25,482 nt of DNA, taken from IMG/VR virus record IMGVR_UViG_3300034284_000932, positions 1 to 25,482 of that record. One strand, given 5' to 3'. Source of the DNA: a virus. The translations under genes and the position numbers were made by a program. Shown one piece after another: positions 5,697-14,000 of this stretch (position 1 is its first letter; every line of letters begins with the position of its first letter). Under the pieces are notes generated by a model that searched no databases, was not told the origin of the DNA, and saw nothing but the letters and a program-made list of their open reading frames with translations.

Positions 5697-7457
5697 ATGA
5701 AGACCGAGGAACTTTTCAAAGAACTCCAGTTCCTCGCCGGGAAGCCCGCATTGAAAAATGCGGTCGAAACCCGAGCCTCCTCGCGTCCCTCCTCCGCGCT
5801 CACCGAGGACGAACTCTGCCGCCAAGCGATCTTGCGGGTCGGCACCGCCGAGCAGTTCGGCCCCTCCTCGCAGGCGATGCTCCTTGCCAAGTCGCTCTAC
5901 CCGCAGGTTCGCGATGCGCTACTCCTCGCCGGATCGTGGACATGGGCCATGAAGTCCACCACGGTCATCGAGGCGCTCCCGCGCCCGGAATACAAGTGGG
6001 CCTACCGCTACGCGATCCCCGCCGACTGCCTGCGCGTCTTCCGGGTCAACGACTACGACTACTCGACCGGCGATTCGGCATGGGAAGTCGCTGGGAATTT
6101 CGTCCTCACCAATGCCGATTCCGGCTCGCCTGCATGGGTCACCGGTCGCACCTACGAGGTCGGCAATGCCGTCTCCAACAACGGCGCGGTCTACCGCTGC
6201 CTGGTTGCCGGTTCGACCAAGCAACCCGGCGTGTCCGCCAGTTGGACGACCGATTGGGATGTCTGGCTCGGATCGGCGATCACGCTGGAATATGTCCGCA
6301 AGGTCACCGATGTCACCCTCTTCGATTCCCTCTTCATCGACCTGCTCACGGTCTCCCTCGCCGCCAAGCTCGCCGTCCCGCTGACCGGCGATGCCAACAA
6401 GGCCGCACTCCTCGCCAAGGAAACCGAAATCCTCGGCAAAAACCCCGCCATGCGCCGGGACTCCACCGAGCGCAAGGGCCGCATCAAGCCTGCATGGCAG
6501 TCCTCCAAACTCGTCTCCTCTCGCAACGGCGGCGATGGCATTGATGGCTCGCAAGCCACTGCGGGCGGACCAGCAGGCGGCGTCAGCTACCCCTCGCTCC
6601 TCGTCACCGTAGGAACGGTCTCCAACCTCCCCACTGGCGCTACTCCCACCGTCACCAATACCGGCACAAACGACACCGCCGTTCTCAATTTCGGTCTGCC
6701 ACAAGGCCCAGCCGGAACGGTCAATGTGGGCACGACCACCACCGGGGCCGCAGGGACCAATGCCAGCGTTGCCGCCACCGGAACTCCAGAGAATAGGGTT
6801 CTCAGCTTTACCATCCCCAGAGGCGACCAAGGCGTGCAGGGTATCCAAGGATTCAAAGGCGACACCGGAAACACCGGCCCAGCGAACGCTCTGTCTATCG
6901 GCACGGTCACCGCTGGTCCGACCGCTGCGGCCACGATCACCGGCACAGCCCCGAACCAGACGCTCAACCTCACGCTTCAGCAGTCCGCGCTCCTCTCCAG
7001 CGCCAAGACCACCCTTACCGGCAACGGCACGCTCAAAACCTTCACGGTCTCCGGCCTCAAGTCCAGCGACCCGAACCATGTCATGGTCGCCATCAATGGG
7101 GTCGCGCAGGAACCCACCACCGACTACCTTGTCAACCAGGGAAGCGGCACGATCACCTTCACGCAATCGATCCCCAATGGCGCGAAGATCGTCGTCATCG
7201 CCCTCGGCCTCTACTCGCCCGCCACCCAGCGCGACCCGGACAACTCCATCCACGCCTTCGCGCTCAACGCCGCAGGAACCTTTTCCTACTACGGCCTGCT
7301 GCTCAACTCCGACATTCCCGCCACCGGCTCCCCCGCCGACGTGGCCAAATGGTCGATCACCCGCTCCGCGCTCACCACCGCCGGAGCCGTCACCACCACC
7401 GCCAAGGCGACCAATGTCGCGTGGACCAACCGGGAGACCGCCGCCTACGCATCATGA
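5697..7457 (+). CDS. Tail adaptor continuation fused to a collagen-like fibre region
   Basis: The 586-residue ORF begins with ATG directly after the TAA of the previous gene and in the same frame. Residues 1-26 complete the fourth gp11-like repeat of that gene. Residues ~37-275 form a fifth repeat, interrupted at ~143-193 by a Trp-rich module (W147..G150..Y153..GN.V) like carbohydrate-binding CBM5/12 domains. From ~300 the protein is Thr/Gly/Ala-rich and fibre-like. Seven collagen-type G-X-Y triplets (376-396) are followed by a beta-rich region with VMVAINGVAQEPTTDY, common in phage tail fibres. It is either an independently initiated adaptor-fibre subunit or the readthrough extension of the previous product. 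Location: virion tail. The TGA at 7455-7457 overlaps the next start. Confidence 0.75.
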   Translation: MKTEELFKELQFLAGKPALKNAVETRASSRPSSALTEDELCRQAILRVGTAEQFGPSSQAMLLAKSLYPQVRDALLLAGSWTWAMKSTTVIEALPRPEYKWAYRYAIPADCLRVFRVNDYDYSTGDSAWEVAGNFVLTNADSGSPAWVTGRTYEVGNAVSNNGAVYRCLVAGSTKQPGVSASWTTDWDVWLGSAITLEYVRKVTDVTLFDSLFIDLLTVSLAAKLAVPLTGDANKAALLAKETEILGKNPAMRRDSTERKGRIKPAWQSSKLVSSRNGGDGIDGSQATAGGPAGGVSYPSLLVTVGTVSNLPTGATPTVTNTGTNDTAVLNFGLPQGPAGTVNVGTTTTGAAGTNASVAATGTPENRVLSFTIPRGDQGVQGIQGFKGDTGNTGPANALSIGTVTAGPTAAATITGTAPNQTLNLTLQQSALLSSAKTTLTGNGTLKTFTVSGLKSSDPNHVMVAINGVAQEPTTDYLVNQGSGTITFTQSIPNGAKIVVIALGLYSPATQRDPDNSIHAFALNAAGTFSYYGLLLNSDIPATGSPADVAKWSITRSALTTAGAVTTTAKATNVAWTNRETAAYAS

Positions 7458-7693
7458 CGACGATCACCGAGACCAACATCACCCAGCAACTGGACCTCTC
7501 CCAGTTCACGATTGTCCTGCCAGAGGACAGCATTAAGCAGCTTGTCATTTACCCCACCGCCACAAACTTTCCGCAACCCGGCAAGGAGGCCCGCATCTAC
7601 CACGCGCAGGACACCCATGTGCAATGGCTCTGGGATGACGCCACCAACACCTACCGCCTCCTGCTCGAAATGATCGACTGCGGAGAATTCTGA
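7454..7693 (+). CDS. Small hypothetical tail-region protein
   Basis: The chosen start is ATG 7454, which forms an ATGA overlap with the preceding gene. A longer reading from 7349 would run inside that gene and has Arg/His-rich shadow composition, so I reject it. The 79-residue product begins Thr/Gln-rich (TTITETNITQQLDLSQF), then has beta-like segments with KQLVIYPTATNF, ARIYHAQD and VQWLWDDATNTYRLLLEMI. No family is recognised. Its place between the adaptor-fibre and the next fibre gene suggests a small tail or fibre-attachment protein, which is inference only. Confidence 0.65.
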   Translation: MTTITETNITQQLDLSQFTIVLPEDSIKQLVIYPTATNFPQPGKEARIYHAQDTHVQWLWDDATNTYRLLLEMIDCGEF

Positions 7694-7725
7694 ACTTTCC
7701 CCATGAACACCAAACCAACCCGTCA

Positions 7726-7740
7726 GTTTTGACTGATACC
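7726..7740 (+). promoter_or_regulatory. 15-bp element copy 4, candidate fibre-module promoter
   Basis: GTTTTGACTGATACC is intergenic, 23 bases before the fibre gene at 7764. It is identical to copies 1, 2 and 8. T7 places promoter phi17 before its fibre gene, a similar position. Confidence 0.52.
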
Positions 7741-7763
7741 AAGCCAACAACCAAATAAATCAA

Positions 7764-8741
7764 ATGCCCAATCCCATCCTGAAAATCAAACGCGGAAGTG
7801 GTTCGCCACAAAATCTTTCCGCTGGCGAACTCGCCATCGACACACTGAACAAGAGCCTGTTCGTAGGCCAAGCAGACGGCACTCCGCTCGTCATCGGCGG
7901 TGAAAACGTCTTTGCCAAAAAGACTTATGCTGACGCAGCAGTGGCAGCAGAGGCTTCGCTTCGCTCCGCAGCGGACGCCACATTGACCCAGAATCTCGCA
8001 ACCGAGGTTTCCGACCGTGCTTCTGCGGTATCCGCAGCCGCAGCCACCGCCGCGAGCAACCTCGCTTCGGAAAGCTCCGCAAGACAATCCGGCGATGCGA
8101 CATTGACCACAAGTCTCGCTTCGGAGGTCACACGCGCACAAGCCGCAGAAGGCACTCTCACACAAAATCTTGCCAGCGAGGTTTCGCGGGCGCAGAACGC
8201 GGAACTCGCTCTCGGCACACGCATTGACAATGTGCTTTCAAATACCACGGCAGGATCACTTGATTCGCTGACGGAGGTTGTGAGCGCCTTCCAAGCCGCA
8301 GACTCCTCGCTCAACGGAGCAATCACCACTCTCGCTTCCAGCGCCTCCACTGGCCTGACAAACGAGGTGAACCGTGCGACCGCAGCGGAAGAAGCCATCG
8401 CCGCCGACCTCGCGACCGAGATCACGAACCGCAGTTCCGCGATCTCCTCGCTCACCACCTCGACCTCCAGCGCCCTCGCCTCGGAAGTGTCACGGGCCAC
8501 CGCAGCCGAAGGCGTCCTCGCGGGCGACATCTCGGACATCGAGACCGCAGCGAGCGCATTGGCCAGCAGGGTGACCCTCGCAGAAAGCGACATCAATGCC
8601 GAGGAATCAGCCAGAGCCAGCGCCATCTCGGCAGTGGAAGCGAGCATCTCCTCCGAGGCTTCGACCCGTGCTTCGACTGATACCAGCTTGGGCAATCGTA
8701 TCACCGCTTTGGAAACAACCATAGATGGTGGAACTTATTAG
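7764..8741 (+). CDS. Tail fibre protein with long coiled-coil stalk
   Basis: This 325-residue protein has an N-terminal ~50-residue head (LKIKRGSGSPQNLSAGELAID...FVGQADG) typical of phage fibre and tropism-determinant N-termini that start just behind an attachment point. Residues ~55-315 are a low-complexity Ala/Ser/Thr/Glu stalk with repeats such as LASEVSRAQAAEGTLTQNL, hydrophobic residues at heptad-like spacing, and no Cys or Trp. It is probably a trimeric coiled coil. There is no obvious C-terminal receptor-binding head, so that function may lie in the following small genes. There is no Shine-Dalgarno. A copy of the 15-bp element is embedded in the coding sequence at 8670. Role: host recognition as part of a side or central fibre, by inference from composition. 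Confidence 0.8.
   Translation: MPNPILKIKRGSGSPQNLSAGELAIDTLNKSLFVGQADGTPLVIGGENVFAKKTYADAAVAAEASLRSAADATLTQNLATEVSDRASAVSAAAATAASNLASESSARQSGDATLTTSLASEVTRAQAAEGTLTQNLASEVSRAQNAELALGTRIDNVLSNTTAGSLDSLTEVVSAFQAADSSLNGAITTLASSASTGLTNEVNRATAAEEAIAADLATEITNRSSAISSLTTSTSSALASEVSRATAAEGVLAGDISDIETAASALASRVTLAESDINAEESARASAISAVEASISSEASTRASTDTSLGNRITALETTIDGGTY
8670..8684 (+). repeat. 15-bp element copy 5 (intragenic, fibre gene)
   Basis: GCTTCGACTGATACC matches 13 of 15 positions of the main form. It encodes part of ASTDTS near the C-terminus of the fibre protein. It may be a promoter for the downstream small fibre genes, a relic of recombination, or chance within a repetitive Ala/Ser/Thr sequence. 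Confidence 0.35.
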
Positions 8742-8757
8742 TATTCAATAACAAAGC

Positions 8758-8786
8758 CCGCTGGGGGGGGGCAATCCCCCCGGCGG
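8758..8786 (+). terminator. Strong GC hairpin with G9 tract between fibre genes
   Basis: An 11-bp stem (8758-8768 with 8776-8786, including one T.G pair) has loop GGGCAAT. The 5' arm contains nine consecutive G (8763-8771). It lies 16 bases after the fibre stop and 15 bases before the next ATG. There is no T-tract, so it is at best an atypical terminator. It may be an mRNA processing or stability element, and the G-run is a slippage-prone site. Confidence 0.4.
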
Positions 8787-8801
8787 CAACCTTCTCTATA
8801 G

Positions 8802-9170
8802 ATGGCCAACCCAACAATCATTCCGAAACGCAGCACGGTCGCCGGGAAAATTCCTACCGATCTGGCTCTGGGCGAGGTGTGCATCAACCACACCGACCGC
8901 AGAATATACACTCGGAATCCCGCGACTGGCGAAATCTATAAACTCGCAGGCGCAAAAGAGGCTCCCGACCGGCTGTGGATGTTCGACCTCATCGGCGACA
9001 CCACCTACCTCGGTTACCTCCTCTACTCGGCCTTCCCCAATTCCGGAAGCGTCTTTGACGCCACCGCATGGGAGATCGTCCGGACCATCTTCAACTCCGC
9101 AGGCACAACCAGCACCGAAGCCAGCGCCACCGGCGCGTGGTCGAACAAGACCAACCTAACTTTTTCTTAA
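8802..9170 (+). CDS. Small fibre-associated protein
   Basis: This 122-residue protein has an N-terminus (PTIIPKRSTVAGKIPTDLALGEVCIN, then DRRIYTRNPATGEIYKLA) resembling the head segments of phage fibres: a positively charged start, then GE..IN....R.Y....G.I..L. The remainder contains an aromatic stretch (LWMFDLIGDTTYLGYLLYSAF) and a Ser/Thr/Ala-rich end. There is no signal peptide or clear membrane helix. It could be a short fibre or a fibre cap attached like its neighbour. The start at ATG 8802 has no Shine-Dalgarno and follows the GC hairpin. Function is uncertain beyond a tail-appendage link. Confidence 0.62.
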   Translation: MANPTIIPKRSTVAGKIPTDLALGEVCINHTDRRIYTRNPATGEIYKLAGAKEAPDRLWMFDLIGDTTYLGYLLYSAFPNSGSVFDATAWEIVRTIFNSAGTTSTEASATGAWSNKTNLTFS

Positions 9171-9189
9171 ACCCAAAAAATCCAAAAAC

Positions 9190-9471
9190 ATGATCGCTAC
9201 CAACCCCATCGAAATCGACGGCAAACAATACCCAAAATATTCGCTCAACTTGGCCATATCGGGCCGATATTTGGGCGACGGTTCTTCAGACGCAAATGTA
9301 GCGATGCGCCTTGTTCCGACCCGCATTGAGAACGGCGAAGTCATCGCCGCAGATGAAGCCGCAATCGGTATCGTTCTCGGATCGCTGGCTGGTGCAGATG
9401 AAGCCACACAGCAAGCGGTGGGAGCAATTCAAGCCGCTCTGCAAACATACATCTCCGAGAAAGGACTCTAA
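9190..9471 (+). CDS. Small hypothetical protein in the fibre cluster
   Basis: This 93-residue protein starts at ATG 9190 after an A-rich stretch with no Shine-Dalgarno. It begins with a compact beta-like segment (IEIDGKQYPKYSLNLAISGRY) and continues with MRLVPTRIENGEVIAADEAA. The end is an Ala-rich helix (DEATQQAVGAIQAALQTYISEKGL). It is acidic, with no membrane segment. I do not recognise a named family. Proteins of this size and style often lie among phage fibre genes and may be chaperones or minor tail proteins. It ends two bases before the next ATG, so it is probably co-translated. Confidence 0.62.
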   Translation: MIATNPIEIDGKQYPKYSLNLAISGRYLGDGSSDANVAMRLVPTRIENGEVIAADEAAIGIVLGSLAGADEATQQAVGAIQAALQTYISEKGL

Positions 9472-9473
9472 TT

Positions 9474-10796
9474 ATGGCCACATACTTTGCCCGCAAAGCC
9501 GGGAACATAAACGCCGCCGATGTGTGGGCAACCACACCAAGCGGCACAGCCGCCGCCGTCACCTTTGCAAGCGGCGATGTGCTTGTCGCAAACTCCTTCA
9601 CCGTCACCGTCAATGTCTCGACTAATCTTGGCCCAACGGGCGAGGTTCGCAACGATAATACAGGAGGGGCGACAGCAGGAGGAGGGTTCGCCCTATCTAA
9701 TGGCGTAACGCTTACGGCCAACATTTTTGCCGGAACAACGGCAACGGCTTGCGTGACTTGGACTTTGTCAGTGCCAAATACGGCTAACATTGTAGCCGTC
9801 ACAATAAACGGAGGGTCTGGAGCAAACGGAGTTTTTGTCAACGGATCGGGCGTTTTTACTATAACAGCAACCTCTGTCAACGGCTCTGGTCCGGCAATCA
9901 ATTCGCGTGGCATTGAAATTTCTGGAAACGCTACATCTGTAAATGTAACAGCCTCGACAATAAAAGGGGGAACGAGCAACGGCTCGTCAGGCGTGGCAAA
10001 TCAAGGCGGAGCTATTGTTTCTGTTACCGGCAATGCTGTCGGCGGGGATAATGTAGCAGGTAATGCCTCCACCGCTTATGGAGTCAATAATGTCAGCAGC
10101 GGCTCTTTAAGTTTGACAGGGACGGCAACAGCGGGAGCGATCGCCGCCGGAGCCAATAATACTTCCACGGGCACGCTCACAGCCACCCGCGCCAAGGGCA
10201 ACGCTTACGGCCCAGGCAATACTTCCGGCCTTACCGCAACGGTCGGCATTTCTAACGCAGCTCTTGGCGTGGTCGAAATCCAAGAACTCGAATACGGCAC
10301 ATTCGGCCAATCGCCCACCAGCGGCACAGGCATCCGCCTCAAAAAGCTCGGCAGCAATGTCGCCGTGTTTAACTACTGCGACACCGCAGGCGCGAAGACC
10401 CTCATCGACGCCACCACTAACGCCGCCATGCCAGCCGCCACCGATGTCCGCAGCGGCGTGAGCTACGCGAGCGGAGCGCAGACCGGATCATGTGCAGTGC
10501 CAGCCGCAGGGTCGGTAGCCTTTGGTGTCCCTGTTGACAACACAACAGGCACAGCACTACTCACAGGCGCAGCCGTGGCTACAGCCGTGTGGAGCGCAGC
10601 ATCCCGCACAATCACCGGCGGAACGGTCAATGTTTTAACAACCGCCCCATCGGTCCCAACGACAATCCAGATCGCCGACGAGGTCTGGAACCGCCAAACC
10701 TCCGCGATCACCACGACCAACTCGATTGGCGAGCGTGTCAAAAACACGGCGACAACCGCAATTTTGGGCAACCTCCTCGCGCAGTCCAACAGCTAA
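9474..10796 (+). CDS. Beta-rich tail fibre / adhesin-like protein
   Basis: This 440-residue protein is dominated by short Gly/Asn/Thr/Ser/Val repeats (for example GSGANGVFVNGSGVFTITATSVNGSG), typical of beta-helix or beta-prism fibres. The N-terminal 30 residues (ATYFARKAGNINAADVWATTPSG) look like an attachment head seen in phage receptor-binding proteins. The C-terminal ~170 residues change style (EIQELEYGTFGQSPTSGTGIRLKKLG...FNYCDTAGAKTLID) and end in a segment with WSAASRTITGGTVN and EVWNRQTSAI, which may be a trimerisation or intramolecular domain. The middle (about 9660-10060) is visibly AT-richer than its surroundings, as expected for an exchangeable receptor-binding module. The stop and the next start overlap (TAATG at 10794-10798). 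Confidence 0.72.
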   Translation: MATYFARKAGNINAADVWATTPSGTAAAVTFASGDVLVANSFTVTVNVSTNLGPTGEVRNDNTGGATAGGGFALSNGVTLTANIFAGTTATACVTWTLSVPNTANIVAVTINGGSGANGVFVNGSGVFTITATSVNGSGPAINSRGIEISGNATSVNVTASTIKGGTSNGSSGVANQGGAIVSVTGNAVGGDNVAGNASTAYGVNNVSSGSLSLTGTATAGAIAAGANNTSTGTLTATRAKGNAYGPGNTSGLTATVGISNAALGVVEIQELEYGTFGQSPTSGTGIRLKKLGSNVAVFNYCDTAGAKTLIDATTNAAMPAATDVRSGVSYASGAQTGSCAVPAAGSVAFGVPVDNTTGTALLTGAAVATAVWSAASRTITGGTVNVLTTAPSVPTTIQIADEVWNRQTSAITTTNSIGERVKNTATTAILGNLLAQSNS

Positions 10797-11065
10797 TGGA
10801 AAAACACCTCCTCGAAGCGACAAACTTTGCCGCCGGTCAATCCGACCGGTGGCTCTTTGTGGCTCTTCTGGTCATCGGCCTCGCGGCCATCGGCGTGTTG
10901 TTTCGCTATTTCACGGCCCGCTTGGACACCCTCCAAGACCGCATGGATGGCCAGACCGCTGAATTCGTCGCCCACCTCAAAACCGCCAACCAAGAAATGC
11001 TCGCCGTCATCGCCAGCGCCAAAGCGGTGATCGAGCGAGTCGAGCGCAAGTTGGAGTCAAAATAA
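10796..11065 (+). CDS. Small membrane protein with C-terminal coiled coil
   Basis: The start ATG 10796 is chosen because it overlaps the preceding stop (TAATG); an upstream in-frame extension would lie inside the fibre gene. The 89-residue product has one strong membrane helix at ~19-42 (WLFVALLVIGLAAIGVLFRYF) and then a charged helix to the C-terminus (TARLDTLQDRMDGQTAEFVAHL...AVIERVERKL), probably coiled coil. This is the architecture of inner-membrane spanins and of some single-helix holins. It sits in the tail cluster, about 14 kb upstream of the lysis cassette, so a tail-associated or ejection role is equally possible. No family is recognised with confidence. Confidence 0.7.
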   Translation: MEKHLLEATNFAAGQSDRWLFVALLVIGLAAIGVLFRYFTARLDTLQDRMDGQTAEFVAHLKTANQEMLAVIASAKAVIERVERKLESK

Positions 11066-11066
11066 G

Positions 11067-14000
11067 ATGCCGAAGTTCGATTTCTATCCCTCATTCAACG
11101 CCGGTGAAGTCTCGCCCTTCATCGACGCCCGGACGAGCTTGGAGAAATACCGCAGCGCCTGCCGCACGCTGGAGAACTTCCAAATCCTGCCCTACGGCGG
11201 CGTCATCCGCCGACCCGGCACGGAGTTTCGCGGCACGACCAAAAACCCCAACCTCGGCGAAGTCCGCCTCATCGGGTTCAACTTCTCGACCACCACCCGC
11301 TTCATCATCGAAATGGGTGTGGGATACATGCGCTTCTGGAGCGGGGTAACCGGTGTGCCTGTAACCGTGGCCCCACCTGCCGCATGGGAGACTGGCAGCA
11401 TTTACTTGATCGGCAACTATGTAACGAGCAGTGGCACGACCTACTACTGCACAAGCGCCCACACCTCCGACGCATTTGCGAGCGATCTCGCCGCAGGCCG
11501 ATGGGTGGCCCAGACGATTCTTGAGGTTCCCACCCCCTACACGGGCATGCACCTGCGCGAGATCCAGTTTTCACAGATCAACGACATCATGTACTTCGCG
11601 CACGCGAGCTACCCCCCCTACAAGCTCTCGCGACTTGCCGATAACAACTGGACCTTTGAGATCATTGATTGGGACTACCCTCCTCTCCAAGACCGCAACG
11701 ACACCGATGGGGTGATCAATGTGACGCAAGGGTCATCAGCGATTCCTCGGTGGGTTGCCGGGACGACATACGCAGCAGGCGAATATGTTCAACCTCCAGC
11801 ATGGACCCAAAATACGTCTTATGTCGTAGGAGACATCGTCGAAAATGCTTCTGTGGCCTACAAAGCCACAACAAGCCACACCTCCCCGGCATCGTTTGTA
11901 GCGACAAACTGGACGGCCCAAGCCGCAAGCGGGCTATTTCGCTACAAAACGCTTGTCGCTCATAAAGCAGGGACAAGGTTCGGGACTGATGCAAATGATC
12001 TTAAGTTAAGTTCGCTACCTCTCCCACTTAACCGCATGGGTCGCCATGTCATCAGCGCCCCCGCCAACACATTCAGCTCGGTTTTGGTAGGCCAAAAAAT
12101 GGAACTCAAATGGCCTACCTCCTACACAGGTTTCGGATCGAGCGGAGTTTCGGTCATCGGACAAAGTGCAGAGATATCTGTCGAAATAATACAAGATACC
12201 TCAAGCAGGCTGAGTGAAATCGAAGGTGAGTGGGACTTGATCACAAGCGGCAAATGGAATGCAACAATCCAAATCCTGCGAATAGACAGGTCTAAAACAG
12301 GCGTTGTGGTAGCCACGGCCACGCGCAGCGGAAGCACGGTCTCGGTCTACCATCCTAACCACAGGTGGAGTGATGGTGATGCCATCAGCGTTGGGTCTGA
12401 TCCGGGAATCACTGCCACGCCATACTACACACGCGAAGCCAACATCGCGGTGACAGGCACGCATACCTACACCTACACAACACCCGACGCCACCAACACG
12501 GGAACCATCGGCATTTCCCCAGTCAATCTGACCAAAGCTGAGGTGGTGGCCGAGTTCACCCGCGACACGAACTTAGCTGGAGATGCCAACATCATCTATG
12601 CTGGAACTCAGACAAGGCAGGCATCGATTATGATTCGGGTCATCAACTGGAGTGCCAGCACGAATACCCCAGCAATACCAGTCGCACGCATCCAACCACG
12701 CAAATCCGAATCTGGTGGATTCGCCACCATTCTACAGGTCTACAGCGGTTCGTCGGCACTCATTCGCGTGGATTCATATCTTGGCACAAATAGGCATCAC
12801 TTGCAGGCCAATACAAAACTCTGGTCGCTCCCGGCTTTTTTCTCTGGGAACTATCCGCGCACGGTCGCGCTCCACGAACAACGCATCTTTTGGTCTGGCA
12901 CATCTCGCGAGCCGGTCACCCTATGGGGAAGCGAAATCGATAATTTCGAGAACTTCAAGATTGGCGCAAATGCAAGCGACTCAGTGAAGATCACCTTGGC
13001 GGCGTCCGAGGGCAATCGAATCAACTGGCTATATTCTCAACAAAATTCGCTTCTCGTTGGAACAAGCGGCGACGAGTGGGCCGTCAGCGCAGCCGATTCT
13101 GCGTCCACCCTTTCGGCAACCAACCTTGAGGCCAAGCGGCAATCAGCCTACGGCGGGAAATACCTTCGCGCCGTCATCGTCAACGATGTCCTGCTTTTTG
13201 TTCAGCGCAACGGGCGCAAACTCCGTGAACTCGTCTACGAACTCAACAAGGACGGATGGGTCGCGCCGGATTTGACCCTTCTTGCCGAACACATCACCAA
13301 CGGAGAGATCATGGAGCTTGCATACCAGCAGCAACCCGATGCCGTGTTGTGGTGCGTACGCGGCGATGGCACGCTCATTGGCATGACCTATGAGCGCGAC
13401 CAGAAGGTTGTCGGCTGGCATCGCCACACCATCGCCGACAATGCCGATGTCGAATCGGTCGCCACCATCTACGGCAACGGAACGGAGGACGAGGTCTGGA
13501 TGGTCGTCAAGCGCACCGTCTCCGGGCAAGACTACCGCACCATCGAGCGGTTCCCGCTCCTCTGGCGCAAATACCTCGATGACCAGACCGCCAACTCATG
13601 GCGTTACCTCGATGGATGGTCCGCCTTTGCCTCCGGCGCAGCAGGCCGCTCAATCTCCGGCCTCGACCGCTTCAATGGCAAGACGGTCACCGTCATGCAG
13701 GAGGGCCAAGCTCCCATCACCCGCACGGTCGCCAGCGGAGCGATCACCGTTCCCACCGCAGCCGCAGGCTATGTCGGCCTGCCCTACACATCGACCCTCA
13801 CGCCCATGAAGCTCGACATGGACTTGGAGGACGGCTCATCCCAAGGCCGCAAGAAGCGCATCCACAAAATCATCGCCCGACTTTACAAGAGTAGGGGAGG
13901 GGAGGTCCGCACTAACAACGGCGAGTGGTATGCCCTCGCCGACACGCTCTCCACCGGCGACCAAAAAATGATCTTGGCCGGTGCGTTTGGAATCGACGCA

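Noticed and set aside
5372-6544. + strand ORF of 390 residues across the adaptor gene junction in another frame.
   Set aside because: Its Arg/His/Pro-rich composition is typical of a frame shadow; the two frame-matched ORFs carry clear repeats.
7349-7453. Longer start for the small gene ending at 7693.
   Set aside because: The extension runs inside the preceding gene and is Arg/His-rich; ATG 7454 gives an ATGA junction.
7800-8700. DNA repeat array or CRISPR-like periodicity in the fibre stalk.
   Set aside because: The periodicity is at protein level (Ala/Ser/Glu coiled-coil repeats) with changing codons and no constant direct repeat with spacers.
10589-10795. Longer start for the membrane/coiled-coil protein.
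   Set aside because: It would overlap 207 bases of the fibre gene; ATG 10796 overlaps the stop as TAATG.
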